From: Heterohyrax brucei
Lineage: Eukaryota; Chordata; Mammalia; Hyracoidea; Procaviidae
Length of the DNA stretch: 64,000 nucleotides
Direction of reading: 5' to 3'
Assembly: GCA_028571685.1 (NCBI GenBank)
Contig: CM053140.1
Span: 55,744,201 to 55,808,200, forward strand
Part shown: piece by piece, positions 10,440 through 36,300 of the stretch
Position numbering within the stretch: position 1 is the first letter of the stretch
How the letters are laid out: each line of letters starts with the position of its first letter
Program-made: the position numbers and the translations under genes
The notes under the pieces: model-generated
Seen by the model: only the letters and a program-made list of their open reading frames with translations
Databases searched by the model: none
Told to the model about the DNA's origin: nothing

Positions 10440-11320
10440 GTCGGTACCCGCTCAGAGGCGCAGGCGGGGCGGGGTCTATAGGGGGCGTGTCTCTCCGAGG
10501 GGGCGTGTCTCCTCTTCCGGATCGGCACGTGCCACAACCTCCAGCCCCAGCCCCGCAAAGCTAGCGCTTGCCCTGCCCCCGAGTTGAGGCCACCTTTTAA
10601 GGTCGCCTGGGGGCACGGGGCGGTGCGCAGCCGCAAAGAACCGCTTCCGGGGGAGGGGCGGGTCAGCGGAAGCGAAAGCGGTGAGGCTGGGCGAGCGGTT
10701 GTGATAGGAGGGGCCGTGAGGTGAGTGAGTCCTGGAACCGAGATTGAGGTGAGAAAAGGTGTGTGTGCCATACCACAAGCGGGAATGCAGCCTTCCGGCC
10801 CGGCCGTGCTGCTGGGAGCCTGCAGCTCCTGTTCCCGCACAAGTTCTCGCGGGAGCCGGTGTTGGCGGCCTCATTTGGCAGGAGGGGAAACTGAGTGCCT
10901 GAAGGGTAGTTGTTGCCCCGAGTAACCCAGCAGACGGTGGACAGGCGGCTTCCCCTTTCGGCTGCGCTCCCAGACAGGCGCTGTCTCCTCGCCCCTTCTG
11001 AGACTTGGCTCCAGCTCGGAGCTGTCCCGCGCACTCTGTCCCCTGCGGGTCCAAGGGCCACTTGGGCAGACAACGAGAATTTGGCCGACCTTAGCTATGG
11101 TCAGGTCGAGGTGTCACGTAGAAACGGAGACATGTCCTGGGTAAGGGTCCCGTCGCGGTTTTCCCTTCCAGCGTAGCTTCTGAGGCCCTCGCCGTGACTG
11201 TCGGCGCAGATCGCCAGTCCCTGGGCCGCTCGGCAAAGTTTTACTGAGCGCAGCGGCCTCCATGCGGCGTCCGGGACCCAAGGGTGATGAGACAGGCCCA
11301 GCTCTGGCGGAGCGCCAGGG
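10440..11320 (+). promoter_or_regulatory. MTFR1L: CpG island and promoter of MTFR1L
   Basis: Dense CpG region just before and over the first exon. Visible motifs: two GGGGGCGTGTCTC boxes (GC/KLF type) near 10480-10512, an E-box CACGTG at 10526-10531, CTTCCGG (ETS type) near 10515 and 10643, and GGGGCGGG boxes. No TATA box stands out. This is a typical housekeeping promoter; the exact start site cannot be read from sequence. Confidence 0.75.
10610..10720 (+). other. MTFR1L: MTFR1L first (noncoding) exon, approximate start
   Basis: A strong donor GTGAGT begins at 10721 after 'gggccgtgag'. The preceding CpG-rich 100 bases have no downstream-compatible ATG, so this is most likely the 5'UTR exon. 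The start is a guess. Confidence 0.5.
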
Positions 11321-11469
11321 AGACCACGTGTAAACAGAACGACAGCAACCTCGTAAGGGGCTGTGGAAGTTCAGAAGTGAGAACCAGCCAGTGTGCCCAG
11401 CGCACCGGAGGACAATTCTGCACATGGCCAGTGGCACTTGCGCATAGAGTTTTGAAATCTAAATTACTG

Positions 11470-12090
11470 TTCTCCTTCCTTCATTTCTTAATTAAAGAAA
11501 TACTTATTAAGTGCTTACTATGCACTAAACAGGTGTTGTGGTATGGACTGGGGAAATCCCTTATCTTCTGACAAGCGCCAGTTACCTAATTACTGTTGTC
11601 AGAGGATTCAGAAGAAATGCAGGTGCTGTTAGCGGTAAAGGACCTGACCTTGTCCTCGTAGGGGGGAGTGATGCTTGAACTGAACTCTGAGCAGTGAGTT
11701 GAGAATGACATCCGTGAAAAGGATGCTGATGTTTCAGGCAGAGGGAGTAGGGTAGATAAAGGCTCACAAGTGGTATTCCGGCTCCTGAAAGAAGGCCAGT
11801 ATGGCTGGAGGCAGAGGAAAAGGACATGTGACTGGTGAAGTGTGCAGGGTCAAATTCTGCAAGGTGTGTAGGCTCCCATGACCTTGGTCTAGAGAAGGGG
11901 GAAACAGATGAGAGCGGAGCTGATAGTGGAGACCCTCCTTACATGCCATATTAAGGAATTTAGATCTTATTCCATTGGCTCTAGCAAGCTGGTAGAAGGT
12001 TTGAACATGGGAAGAATATGATCAGCAATGTGTATCAAAAAGATTCCTCAAGCAGTGGTGTGTTAGGCTGAGCTTTTGGAGGAAGCAATT
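11470..12090 (+). repeat. L2-like LINE fragment
   Basis: Pattern 'aaatacttattaagtgcttactatgcac' ... 'tttcaggcagaggga' ... 'ggccagtatggctgga' ... 'ggaatttagatcttattcc' ... follows the L2 consensus order. In MTFR1L intron 1. Confidence 0.7.
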
Positions 12091-12654
12091 GTGATGTATG
12101 ATGAGGAACAGAGAGAAGCACTGTTACCTGATGATTGCTGCAGGCACTGACGTCAGCACAGAGCCTGGAACAGGGTGGGCCTTTGATAAAAGGCTGGAGC
12201 AGAAGGGAGAAGACAGAACCTCAGCAGGAGGCAGTGAGATCTGGAGCAGGTGTTAGGTGCTTTTTTCTAGCATGACCACTGAGCTATTTGAGACAAGTCA
12301 CTTGCCCTTTCCAGTTTGCTTTTCCCATCTTCACCATTAAATGCATGATATCTCCTCTCTCAGGTGGGAGAGACCATCCAAGGGAGGACTTCATAAAGAG
12401 CTATTCAGCCTGTGACTTCTTCACAGCCTTTCCATGGCTCCCTGGCAACTTCTCACCCCGGCATTCCCAGCCTTCATGACCTGACCCTCAGTTTACCTTT
12501 GCAGCCATATCACCTTCTGTCCTTCTCTGCATGTCCTGGACCTATGCTCTTGGTGCTGTTTTTCTGCCCTTCCTACCCCACTGAAATTGCCATGGGGCCT
12601 TGGGACCATAGGGCTGAATTTACCTGGCCATCTGTCTAGCGTTCCTCTTTTTCT

Positions 12655-12820
12655 AAAAAAAAAGTTGCTATCAGTTGATTCCAACTCCCGGTAGCCTCAT
12701 GTGTGCAGAGTCAAACTGCACTCCATAGGACTTTCCAGCTGTGAACTTTCAGAAGCAAATCATCAGGCCTTTGCTCTAAGGTGCCTTTGGATGAGTTCGA
12801 ACCTCCATTAGGTAGTGTTA
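12655..12820 (-). repeat. AfroSINE, long type, diverged
   Basis: Antisense 'gttgctatcagttgattccaactcccgg' ... 'actttccagctgtgaactttcagaagcaaatcatcagg' ... 'gatgagttcgaacctcc'. In MTFR1L intron 1. Confidence 0.75.
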
Positions 12821-13009
12821 TTCAGCCTCAGGTCCTTGGTCCCGGCTAGACTTGATTTCCTTGAGGGCAGGGCTATGTCTTACTAGTCCATAGCGCTGGC
12901 GGGGTCTACTGTTGGAGTTTGGTGAGAATGAGTAAGTTCAGTGAGTGCGTCTGCTCATTGTGAAGGGCAGCTGTGAAGAGGCCATAAAGTAGTGACCCCA
13001 CCCATCTGC

Positions 13010-13190
13010 CTCATGTTTTTAGTTCATTTAGCATTTTAAAATTGCCCATTTCACTGATTGACCCTCAAGGAAACCTGGCATGGTATTGATGTTCCTACCC
13101 CATTTTTAAAGATGGAAAACCCAGTGTTCAGATGACTTGCTTAAGGCTACAAAGCCAGTAGATGGTTGGGCCAGGATAAAAACTCTGACT
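13010..13190 (-). repeat. MIR-like SINE fragment
   Basis: 'tacccc atttttaaagatgg' ... 'cagatgacttgcttaaggctacaaagccagtagatgg' is an antisense MIR pattern. In MTFR1L intron 1. Confidence 0.6.
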
Positions 13191-13579
13191 CTTCTCCTAG
13201 CTTTCCCATGAGCTTTGTAGGTGTAAAGGATTCTCCTTCTATCCAGCCATGCCTCAGGAAACTTAAGGGTCCAAGAAGGGTCCTAGGGTTGGCCAAGGTC
13301 CCCTAACAAGTTTGGAACAAAACCTTTAAGAAGCTGTTACTGGGTGAGGACGTCTTGGACTGGTTCTGTGAGATGTCAGAAAAGGTTTGTTGCCTTGCTG
13401 TTAGTCATGGCTGTGCAGGACTTGGTTTAGTGGGGCTTGTGTACTGGCCATTGAATGTCCACTCTGGGGGTTGTTTCACAGGATGGAAAGTGTGTTCCTC
13501 AAGATGGCCTGATATGAAGGAGCTACGCCTGCTGCCTCCCCAACCCCTAGAGCTGCCCTGTGGCTGCCTTGTCCTTCAG

Positions 13580-13606
13580 GTGCAACAGCCAGTTGAAACG
13601 TCAGGG

Positions 13607-13621
<15 letters not shown>
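13580..13621 (+). CDS. MTFR1L: MTFR1L first coding exon
   Basis: Likely acceptor 'gtccttcag' ends at 13579. ATG at 13607, then MEANV; donor GTAAGC from 13622. The in-frame codon three upstream, the human start, is ACG at 13598-13600. The exon's 5' edge is inferred. Confidence 0.75.
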
Positions 13622-26920
<13,299 letters not shown>

Positions 26921-27830
26921 CAGTTCCCAGCTCTGCAAACTGTCTCAGCTCCTGGAATTCCTTCAGTAGCTGCTTTCCTCACTGCAGATGTTTCTGCCTC
27001 TCTATTAGAAATCTTCTGCAACTGTCTTGCCAGCCAGCTAGAGCGGACTGCAAGAGGAGCCGCATTGTTTCCCACGCTTCAAACGTTAGTTAGAAGCTAA
27101 GGCCTGTGTTTGGCTGAGACATTTGTTACAGGTAATGGTGGAGGAGGTTGGAGTGTCTCAGTTTAAAGGGTACGATAGAAGTTTGTGGTTTTTCCTTGTC
27201 CCTATGTGAAAATAGGTCCTAAATAGATGACTGACTTTATTGCATTAGACCCCATAACTGGTCTCACGAGACACATTCTGCCCAGCTGTCGTTCTCAGTT
27301 GCTTCTTTGCGGCAGAAAGGGCTGAGGGGAGCAAGCTGTAAATGTTCATGTACATGTCCATAGGGCAGGGGAAATCTGTGCTGCTCCTTCATACACCTTC
27401 ACCTGTGCCCACCAGTCACCCACCACCCTTCCCTGTCTACCACCTAGATGGAGTCAGGCCACTGGACCAGCTGACACTGGGCTGCTGCTGAGAGGCCTAG
27501 GCTATGTTTTTCTTACACATATTTTGTAATACTACACAACCAATCTACCCTCCAATGCCGTGGAGCCTCATCAGCTCCACTGATTGAAAACTTTCTCTTC
27601 CTCGGACTTTTCATTTAAGCCCCGTGGGAAGAAGAAACGAGGAGGGGAAAGAGTGCACCACCCTTCTTCTAGGCCCGACTGCTCCTTTTGGGCTGGGCCA
27701 GGTTTGTACCTGCCACACCACTGCATGACTCAGACACCCTCAGGTCCCTTCTCTGCGGTATGTATACTGTTTGTGTTTGGGTTGAAGCCGTACTTGACAT
27801 TAAAGGATTTGGAGAGAGAATGTATTTGCC
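26921..27830 (+). other. MTFR1L: MTFR1L 3'UTR
   Basis: Repeat-poor sequence from the stop to the ATTAAA at 27799. A longer form could reach the AATAAA at 28426. Ends are inferred from signals. Confidence 0.55.
27799..27804 (+). terminator. MTFR1L: Poly(A) signal ATTAAA, MTFR1L
   Basis: Variant signal about 880 bp after the stop, followed by T/GT-rich sequence. The canonical AATAAA at 28426-28431 is the alternative. Confidence 0.45.
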
Positions 27831-28009
27831 TTGTCCATCTCCGAGTTGTGATTACCCAGTATTCCTCAAGAGTACAGTATTTCTGTTAATTTGAAGGCTC
27901 TCAGCTTCCCCTCTTATAAGGTCCTGCCCTTTAGAAGACTTCTGTAGTGAGTTTTAGCTCCCTTTCTGTACCAGCTGTGCCCTATGCAAGGCTTCAAGCT
28001 AGTTTGAAC

Positions 28010-28200
28010 GCCTGCCCAGAATTGGCATCACTAATAAGCTCCCAGGTGATATGAATGCTACTGGTAATGGACCAATTCTGAGAACCACTAGTAGAGACAG
28101 TGGCTGTATACATAAGAACCACTGGGGATCTTGTTAAAATATAGTCTGATTCAGTATATCTGGGGTGATAATGCAGATTCTCAGCGGGAATTAAACCCAG
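28010..28200 (+). repeat. hAT-type MER5-like element
   Basis: 'aatggaccaattctgagaaccac' and 'aagaaccactggggatcttgttaaaatatag' with '..gattctcag' resemble MER5/Charlie-type arms. Family uncertain. Confidence 0.45.
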
Positions 28201-28557
28201 TTCAAAGGCTTAGCCCTGTGCTCTTAAAAGGAGTTCTGTCTTACGAACTTGCAAGCTTTCCCTCTAGAGGCTGTTTAAGCTCTTTATAGACACCAAACTG
28301 CATTATGGGAAACCACCACCTGGTGGATGATGCCTTGAGTAGAATACCAGTCAACTTAGACTCCTGTTCAATCTCATCAATGGCAATGACAGCATATGTA
28401 ATTATTAAAAAGTCACTTGTTCAAAAATAAAATTGGTAATGTTTTAATTACCACCAGCCAGCTTTATAAACTATCATTTACTTAGATTCAAAGTTTTTAC
28501 AAAGGGGGCTTCCTCTCACCTAGATTGATCTGTAGCTAAGGCATTTTGTGTTGTTTT

Positions 28558-28770
28558 GTGGAGCCCTAGTACCACAGTAGCTAAAGTACTTGGCTGCTAA
28601 CCAAAAGGTCAGCAGTTCAAACCCATCTGCTGCTCCACAGCAGAAATAGGTGGTAGTCTGCTTCCAGTCTCAGAAACCCTATGGGGCAGTTCTACTCTTT
28701 CCTCAGGTCACCATAAGTCTAAATTGACTCAGCAGTAACTGGTTATAGTGTTACGGTCTCAGCAGTAACT
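28558..28770 (+). repeat. AfroSINE with tandemly duplicated tail
   Basis: 'gctgctaaccaaaaggtcagcag' ... 'accctatggggcagttctac' ... 'cataagtctaaattgactc'. The tail 'cagcagtaactggtta' occurs twice, about 29 bases apart, a local tandem duplication. Between the convergent MTFR1L and AUNIP ends. Confidence 0.85.
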
Positions 28771-28969
28771 GGTTAGTGTTAAGGTTTTAGGGAGAGACAT
28801 TTAAATACCAAGTATATAAATTTCAAATGCTATCAAGATACCACAGAACTCCCACCATCCTGTTCCTAGCCTCTCCTGCACAGCTGGGTCAGGGAGATCG
28901 GCTTTTGCTTTATCTCTCAGATGTCAAAAATATGGTCCCATATCGTGTGTACACTTTGTGGTTGTATGC

Positions 28970-29187
28970 ATCTACAGGATGTCATCCTACTGGCCTCTTA
29001 CTAGAGGGGGCTGGAGAGGGTGGAGAAGAGGGGTCAGGAGATGGTTAAGAGGATATGACATGTATAGAACAGATAGGAGGAGTGTGCTGTCACCAGGCAG
29101 GGAGAGCAGCAGGAACTGCACATAGGCGGGCATGTGAATTTAAACTGAACTGTACACTGTCACTCAATATAATAAGTAAATAAAAAT
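28970..29187 (+). repeat. L1 3' terminal fragment
   Basis: 'ggagtgtgctgtcaccagg' ... 'tgaactgtacactgtcactc' ... 'aaataaaaataatgg' is the paenungulate L1 3' end in sense orientation. Confidence 0.65.
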
Positions 29188-29421
29188 AATGGTCCCAAGC
29201 GTGGGTTTAGTGGGTACGATTACAGCCAGCGAGTAAAAGAACACACCTGTAAGAAGCAGGGTCTGAGGCAGGCATCTGGAAGGTGAGGCTCTTTAGTGTG
29301 GGTCAGTACCCACCTGCCTCCTCAGTGCTCATCACAGACTTGTTCAGGGCACTTACTAGCAACCTTTCTCCTCAGGAAAGGTACCAGTGCCAATCACGTC
29401 TCAACAAGTGGCACCACCTGC

Positions 29422-29427
29422 TTTATT
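29422..29427 (-). terminator. AUNIP: Poly(A) signal AATAAA, AUNIP
   Basis: TTTATT on the plus strand, 118 bases after the stop, giving a short 3'UTR of about 140 bases. Confidence 0.65.
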
Positions 29428-29544
29428 TACATGAAGAAAACACTTAGTGACAACAGTTTCATCCTATGCCCCCTTCAAAAAGATCATTTTCTCCATATCT
29501 GCCATTTCAAAGTGCTTTTACAACAGCCAAATCCTCACAGGTAT

Positions 29545-30386
29545 TCAGAATTGGTGTCTGATAACTTGATTACCTTCAGAGTCCTGGGTAAAGAGCCAGT
29601 CAACTTGCAGATTTAACTGAGTGGGCCCATCCTGGCACTGAGCCCGAGGGCTGTCAGGACCCTGCCTCAAACCCTGATTCTGGTCATTAGTCACATCTCG
29701 CAAAGGAGCTCTAGAGTTGTGGGCGATGACCTGATGACCCTGAGAATCGTCTGTGAAAAGCTGACTCCAGGAGTCTTCATCCTTTCTCTCAGTGCCGCAG
29801 GAAAAGAGAGGAAGAAGACAAGGCTTTGGCTTTGCTGACTGCGTGTTTTCTCCACTCCAGGATTTCCTGTAAGTTTGGAGAGGAGGGACCTGCCTGTTTT
29901 CTTTGGCAGACACCTTCCTTTCCAATTTAGTCATGCCCAAGGGCTGATGGCATTTGCCTCCAGGCTGTTTCACATCTCTCTCAAAGTCCTGAAAATGCTT
30001 TTTCTTACATCCCTGAAGCCATTCCCTGTTCCCGTAAGTACTGGCCTCTCCCTCTCCCTCCTTTTGGTCCAACAAACAGGAACCTTCCCAGTCCTGGGTG
30101 AGGGGAAAGGCCAGTGAGTCCGCACTCTCTCCAGCACAGCCTGGAGTATCAGTCAAAAATGGGGTTTCCATTGTGTGGTGGCCAGAAGTCTCCTGGAGGG
30201 ACTGAGGACAAAGTCCAGTGCCCTGGATATCTTCAGGCGCTGAAGTGGCTATGGGGGCTGCCACACAATCATCATGCAAGCACTGGAGAAAAGGCTCTAG
30301 CTGGGCTGCAGCTTTCTTAGACTCTTTGTTGGTCTGGCTCTCTTTAGGAAAGGAAACACTTGTCTGGTCACCATCACTGGTCTTTC
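29545..30386 (-). CDS. AUNIP: AUNIP last coding exon
   Basis: 280 codons with stop (TGA at 29547-29545). The exon begins with the last two bases of a Gly codon, then [20 protein letters not shown]. Acceptor TTTTACTAG precedes 30386. Confidence 0.96.
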
Positions 30387-33300
30387 CTAGTAAAAGAACA
30401 GTGAACTATTATTATTTTTCTAATATTTAATAATTTAAAATAACAGTCAAAACCCATTATGTATTTAAAAATAAATAATTCTACAAGAAAATTCACTTAG
30501 TTTTTTCTCAAATCAGTATCAGCCACTACCTCATGTTGAGCTCTTGTTTAGACCCTTTAAATAGCTTCCTAGTGGATCTTCCTGCTTTCAACCTCTATTC
30601 CCTCCCATTTCGCTACTCAAATATTTGGATGCTTCCTGTTATGGCCTCATAAAGTCAAACATGGTATACAATCAGACTACAACCTGCTTTTCCGACTAAA
30701 TTTCCAGATGTGGGGCTTATTTAATACAGGGCACTGTTAGTTCGTTCTTGTTTTTTATTTAATGTGGCTTCTGCTAAGTAATAGTCCTAGGCAAATATAT
30801 CCTCCCAGATAATGTCCTTTGCGTATACTCAATACACTATTTTAATGTCTCAAAGATCATATTAACTTCTCAAGACAGAACATTGGCTCCTTTGCCCCTG
30901 AACATTTCATGGGAAAAGGAGGACAGATGGAGTAAGAATGTAAGCCAGTGAGTACCAGAAAACCCAAAGCCACTGATGACTGACTGATTCCAACTCATGG
31001 TGATCCTACAGGACAGAGCAAAACTGCTCCATATGGTTTCCAAAGCTATAAATCTTTAGGGAAGCAGAATACCACATCTTTCTCTCGTGGAGCAGCAAAT
31101 GGGCTCAAGCCACCTTTCAGGTAGCAGCTGAGCACTTAACCACATCAGCCAGGAGGGAGGAGAATAAAAAAGCAACTACTGTTGCCCAGCTTGTCTGTTT
31201 TGTCACATGCAGATGGGATCCTCTCTGCAAGGAATTGCTACTTCTTCCAAATTACAGAAAATCCAATTTCAAAATTCTGATAGTCCTTTTCCTCAGATCC
31301 ATGAGCTGAATGAACTGATTTCCTCTTTCCTTCCCAATAAGAATTATAATGAAGAAACTTGTGAAGGGGTACTCAACTTTGCCTAAGAATTTAATATAGA
31401 CTATGCCAGCATTTTGAGCTGCAAAACAGTTGGAAAAAATGTCTGCCCTTGATACTTAAAGCAAAAAGGTATTTAGGTTTTTGTTTGAAGAGAAAGAGTA
31501 TATTCTGAGGGTTCATGCCACGCAGTTGTGGGAATCAGACCAAGAGCTGAAGCACTACTCCCAATTTCCTCAACTGGCAGGAACCCTGCCCTTTGAGCAC
31601 TGGCCTACTCTGAGGCAGCTGCTTCCATGAAGAGGGATGTGCAAGCAAGGAGCTGCCAAAGGATGATGAGACACAAGTCAACTTTACACTGGCCTTTCTA
31701 AAAAGGCATCATTAAAGCTTTACTAAGGTGAGAAGTGTCATCCTGAAGTGGGAATTCTCAGTTAGCCTCATAAAGATTACTCAATAATGGTAGCCAGTCC
31801 ACCGAACCTCAGCAAGTCAGTTCTCCTGCCCATCCAACACTAAGTACACCTGTCCTCTCTGCTCTTGTCAAAAAATACGGATATATCAAATTGAGCAGAA
31901 CAGAGTCAAATATGTTTGTAAAAGCATGTATATGAGGACTGACCAGTTCGCGAACTCATCCTAGAAAGGGTGCTGCATACCTCATTGCTGACTATGACTA
32001 TGCTCACCTTCAAAGTCCTCCCCTTGCGAAGCTATGCACTGAAACACCAGCACCTTGTTCACCCTCCAAAGCAATTTTGGAACTCTTTTTCTGGAATGGC
32101 TGTCAGAGCTGTCGTATTACCCTTAATGTCCTGAATGGCATCAAAATGTCTTCCTTTTAATACTGCTTTTATCTTTCAGTAAAGAAAAACGTCACTGGGG
32201 GCCAGATCAGGTGAGTAGGGAGGGTGTTCCAATCCACTTATTTTTTACTGGCTAAAAACTCCTTCATAGACAACTGTACAGTTAAGTTCGCGAACTTGCC
32301 ACTGTGCACAATAGCCATTCCAGAAAGAGTTCCAAAACTGCTTTGAAGGGGGGTCGATACACAGCTTCCCAAGGGCATACTTCAAAGGTAACCATAGTGA
32401 TATTCAGCAATGAGGTATGCAGCACTCCGAACAATTAAGTTTGTGAACTTAATTGTCAGACCACATGCTGCTTTTCAAAGCGGGGTGATTGCTTGTATTT
32501 TACATAACCTCTCCCAATAGGTTATCAAAGTGGTTATCACCACTTCTTAAATATTCCAGTTTGGAAAAAAACACTTCTTTTTGCTGCATGGATAATAAAG
32601 TGTTCCCAGTTGGGTCACCGTACCTGACCGCAAGGTGAGGAAGGAAGCAATGCTGGTCTGCCTTATGCCTGCATGTGGAGTGCTTCTTTGAGTAAGGGAA
32701 ATCTTAGCTTGTCTCTCTCTGGGAAAGAGTGGTAGCATTCTGCTGTCTGGTTTGAGTAGATGTGTCTGAGAAGAGGGAGAGAAAAACAGAAGCACTTGAT
32801 ACCAAAACAGCACCCAGACAGGAGACATTCACTAAGTATCTGTAACCCTCTTGGAACCACACTCGGCCCTGTAGACTCCACTTATGTCCTATCATTAGCT
32901 AGTTTGTGCCAGACATGGCCTTCTGCCATTTCCTTCCCTACAGTGTTGGTTTTCTCAGGAATCACATATGCCAGCTATAGCCTCATCTTTTTATTTCCCA
33001 GTGGAAGTTGGTCAGACTGACTAAACAGGAATTGTTAAAGAGATTCCAGCCTCTCCATTCATATTTAAAGATAATTAATGATTCTAGGTAAGTATCAGTT
33101 GATGCATTTTCTTTTTTTTTTATTACTTTTTTTATTTTATAACTGAGTGAAAATGTACATTCCTGTATAAATTTACATGCCCACCTATATGCAGCTTCCA
33201 CTGCTCTCCCTGTCCGGTGACAGCACACTATTCCTCTCTGCTCCATACATGTCTCATCCTCCCAACAGCCGCCTTTGCCCTCCTCTCCACCCACTTTCCT

Positions 33301-36300
33301 TCCTCCAGCCAGAGGTCAGCAGGATGATATCCTCTAGATGCACAGAACTATAAAGTGCAACCAGTATATGGTCACTATGCATTGCCAAGTCCAGTCCACT
33401 CGTGTCCAAAGCGCGGACCTTCATTATGATTTATGGGCAAGGGCAGCATCAGGGCCTGGGGCCATGCTCTCAGGGGAACCCCAAAACCGCTGGACCATCA
33501 ATTGAGGTCTTTTAGTGGAGATCTCAGGATGCACCCCTTTTTATTCTTGTGTTGCCGGTGAGACTCAACCTAGTGAGCTCCATCGCGGCTATCACTGGTG
33601 GTGGCTGGGCACCATCTGGTTCTTCCGGTCCCAAGTCAATGAAGGCACCCACTCATGTGGGTCTCTCTGTCTTCTAGGTTGTCTTTACCGCATGTCATTT
33701 TGGTCCTCGGTGAGCATCCATTCCTGCTGAGTTGGGACCATTTGCTGTGTCCTCGGATGGCAGCTTGGCAGCTTTTAAGACCCCAGACGCCACTCACCAA
33801 TGTGGGGTGCAGAGAGCCCTCTTAGCAAAACACTAGTTGTGCCAATTGGCCTCGATTTCGCCTAAGAGCATGGTCCCCTGCCCCCTGTCCAGCTACTCTA
33901 TCCTTGCAATACTGGGTTAAGATGGAAGGAGTACTCAAGTTATGCTGAAGTCCACTTAATGTTGTTCTTGTTTCTAATGTGTGCTATCACCGATTTCTCC
34001 CAACCAGATTTCTAGCAACTATCTAGTCTAAGCTCTCCCTTCCTTCCCTCCCTCCCCACCCTTGCTGCTGTCAAAGAGTCTTTTCTTCTATACACAAGTC
34101 TGTTTTTGAGATCTTATCGTAGAGGTCGCATACAATATTTGTCCTTTTGTCGCTGACTACTTTCACTCAACATAATGTCTTCCAGTTGAAACCAGGTTAG
34201 GAGATGTTTCCTGGAATCATCGTTATTCTTTATCATTGCATAGTGCTCTATTGAGTATATGTACCATAGTTTACCTATCCATTCTTCTATTGTTGGGCAT
34301 CTGGGTTGATTCCATCTTTTTGCTATCGTGGACTATGATGCATTTTCAAATAGTCACACAGCGGTTAGCCACACAGCTTGGGTTCAAATCTCTGTTCTGC
34401 CACTGCCATGTAGCTGTGTAACCCTCTGCAAACAGCACTGTCTATCTCATTCTTATGTGTAAAATGGGACAATAATAGTGCCTTATCCCACAGTACAGAG
34501 CCCTGGTGCCACAGTAGTGTAGAGCTGGCTGCTAACCAACAAGTCAGCTGTTCAAATCCACCAACCATTCCTTGAAAACTTTGAGGCAGTTCAGCTCTGT
34601 CCTATAGAGCTACTACGGGTTGGAATAGACTCAATTGCAATGGTTTTTCAGCCCCACAGGACAGTAATGAGAATGGAGTGAATCGACATGAAGGTTTATA
34701 CCATACCTGGCTAGTGTGATAGCAGGCAGTCAGAGGAGGTGCTATCAGACTGCACACTCTCAGCTCAGGCCCCGGTGGGGAACTGGAAGGTGGGTGGGAA
34801 AGGTTTAGAAAGGGTGTTTTGTCAACTAACTACAAATGGAACCTCACACTTACAGAGTGTGCTTTGTTTTTATTTCCATTTATTTGTAACAGAATGTCTG
34901 TGAGGTAAGGAGTTGTTCGGTGCCACTGAGTCAATTCAACTCCTAGTGATGACAGAACAGAACCACACCATGGGGTTTTCCTGGCTGGCACCTACCAACA
35001 ACAGTCTTCATGGATACAGATTTCCAGCTCTTTCTCCTACTAAGTGGATTCAAACTTCCACCTCTCAGCTGTTAGCTGAGTGCTGAAGCTGTTTGTGCCA
35101 CCTGGGCTCCGTGAGAAGTATGGACAGTAGGGTTAAATTCAGCTTACAGAATGAAAAGCTGTGACCACCAGAGAAGAAATGGGATTTGCCAATGTTAATG
35201 CAAAAAGTTGGAGAAAGGCCTGACTTGAACTGAAATTATTCTAGCCCAAAGCTGACCTCATTTCAAGGGGTAGTGAGTAGAGGAAATAAACTGTGGATGA
35301 AAAATGAATACACTTCAACTTGTAGTACACTGTATAGAACTTAACTTTCCAGCCTGAACAACTAGAAAACTGAACATGTTTTATTTAGGGGACAACAGGT
35401 AGTATAGCATTTTGATGCCTGACAGAATGGAAATAAATGCGGTGTGTTCTGTAATCTTTCTAGCTTTCTGCTTGGAAGCACTTTCCAGACTGCAGTGCAT
35501 AGAGAAGGTACCCAGGCAGGGCCTTACAGTCCTGATGAGGTAAAAGAGAGACTGGAGTGGAGGTTAGGAAGCTGATGTGGCAGAAATTGCAGGGGCAGAG
35601 AAAGATTTCCAGAAATCTGCATGGGGATCCCTTCTGTCCATAGCTGAATACAGGTTGGGTGAAAGTTCATGAGGCCAGGCCAAGAGCTGCTGGGAAGCTA
35701 ACTACAAGCTGAACGACTCCCAAAGCCCACACAGGCTGGGAGAGGGTTCCCACCCCCACTGGTCAGAGCAGAGGAACACCCTTGAACATCATGAGCATTC
35801 AGTGAGGCTCTCAGAAGGATCACTGGTTAGCAGCAGAGCTAAACTAACCTAGGGCAAAAGTTACTCTAAATCGGCTCTTAATAGAGCTTTCAAAACAGAC
35901 CTTTAATTATCAAGCTGGTAAGTAACTACCTGCCAAAACAAAGTTCAATATTCTTTTTAAAGACAACAGAATGCAAACAGGGCAGCATACATAATGTCTA
36001 CCATCCAGTAAGAACATTATTAGACATGCAGAACAGGAGAATATCAATAATCAAGGGGGGGGGGTTAAGAGATCAAACAGTGATGACAGAATTAACAAGC
36101 AAGAATTTTTACATAGTTACTTTAAATATGCTCAAAGCCTTAAAGAAAAATACAACTGAGAGAAATGAAAGATACAAAAAATTCATTACATGGACTTAAC
36201 AGATTAGAGATTGAAGAAGAAAATGCAAACTGTCTAAAAAAAACAGAAAAAAAGACTAAAAGTCTCAATGATCTTGGTTTATCAAGTATACTGACGTACA

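Larger units (their letters stand above)
30387..32623 (-). other. AUNIP: AUNIP intron 2
   Basis: Contains a long-type AfroSINE (30958-31145) and the third mariner derivative (31933-32463). The rest is AT-rich sequence without a recognisable family. Confidence 0.8.

Noticed and set aside
10476..11073. Long minus-strand reading frames in the MTFR1L CpG island
   Set aside because: GC-rich sequence yields long frames by chance. The peptides are Pro/Arg/Ser-rich without domain signature and overlap the promoter and first exon of MTFR1L.
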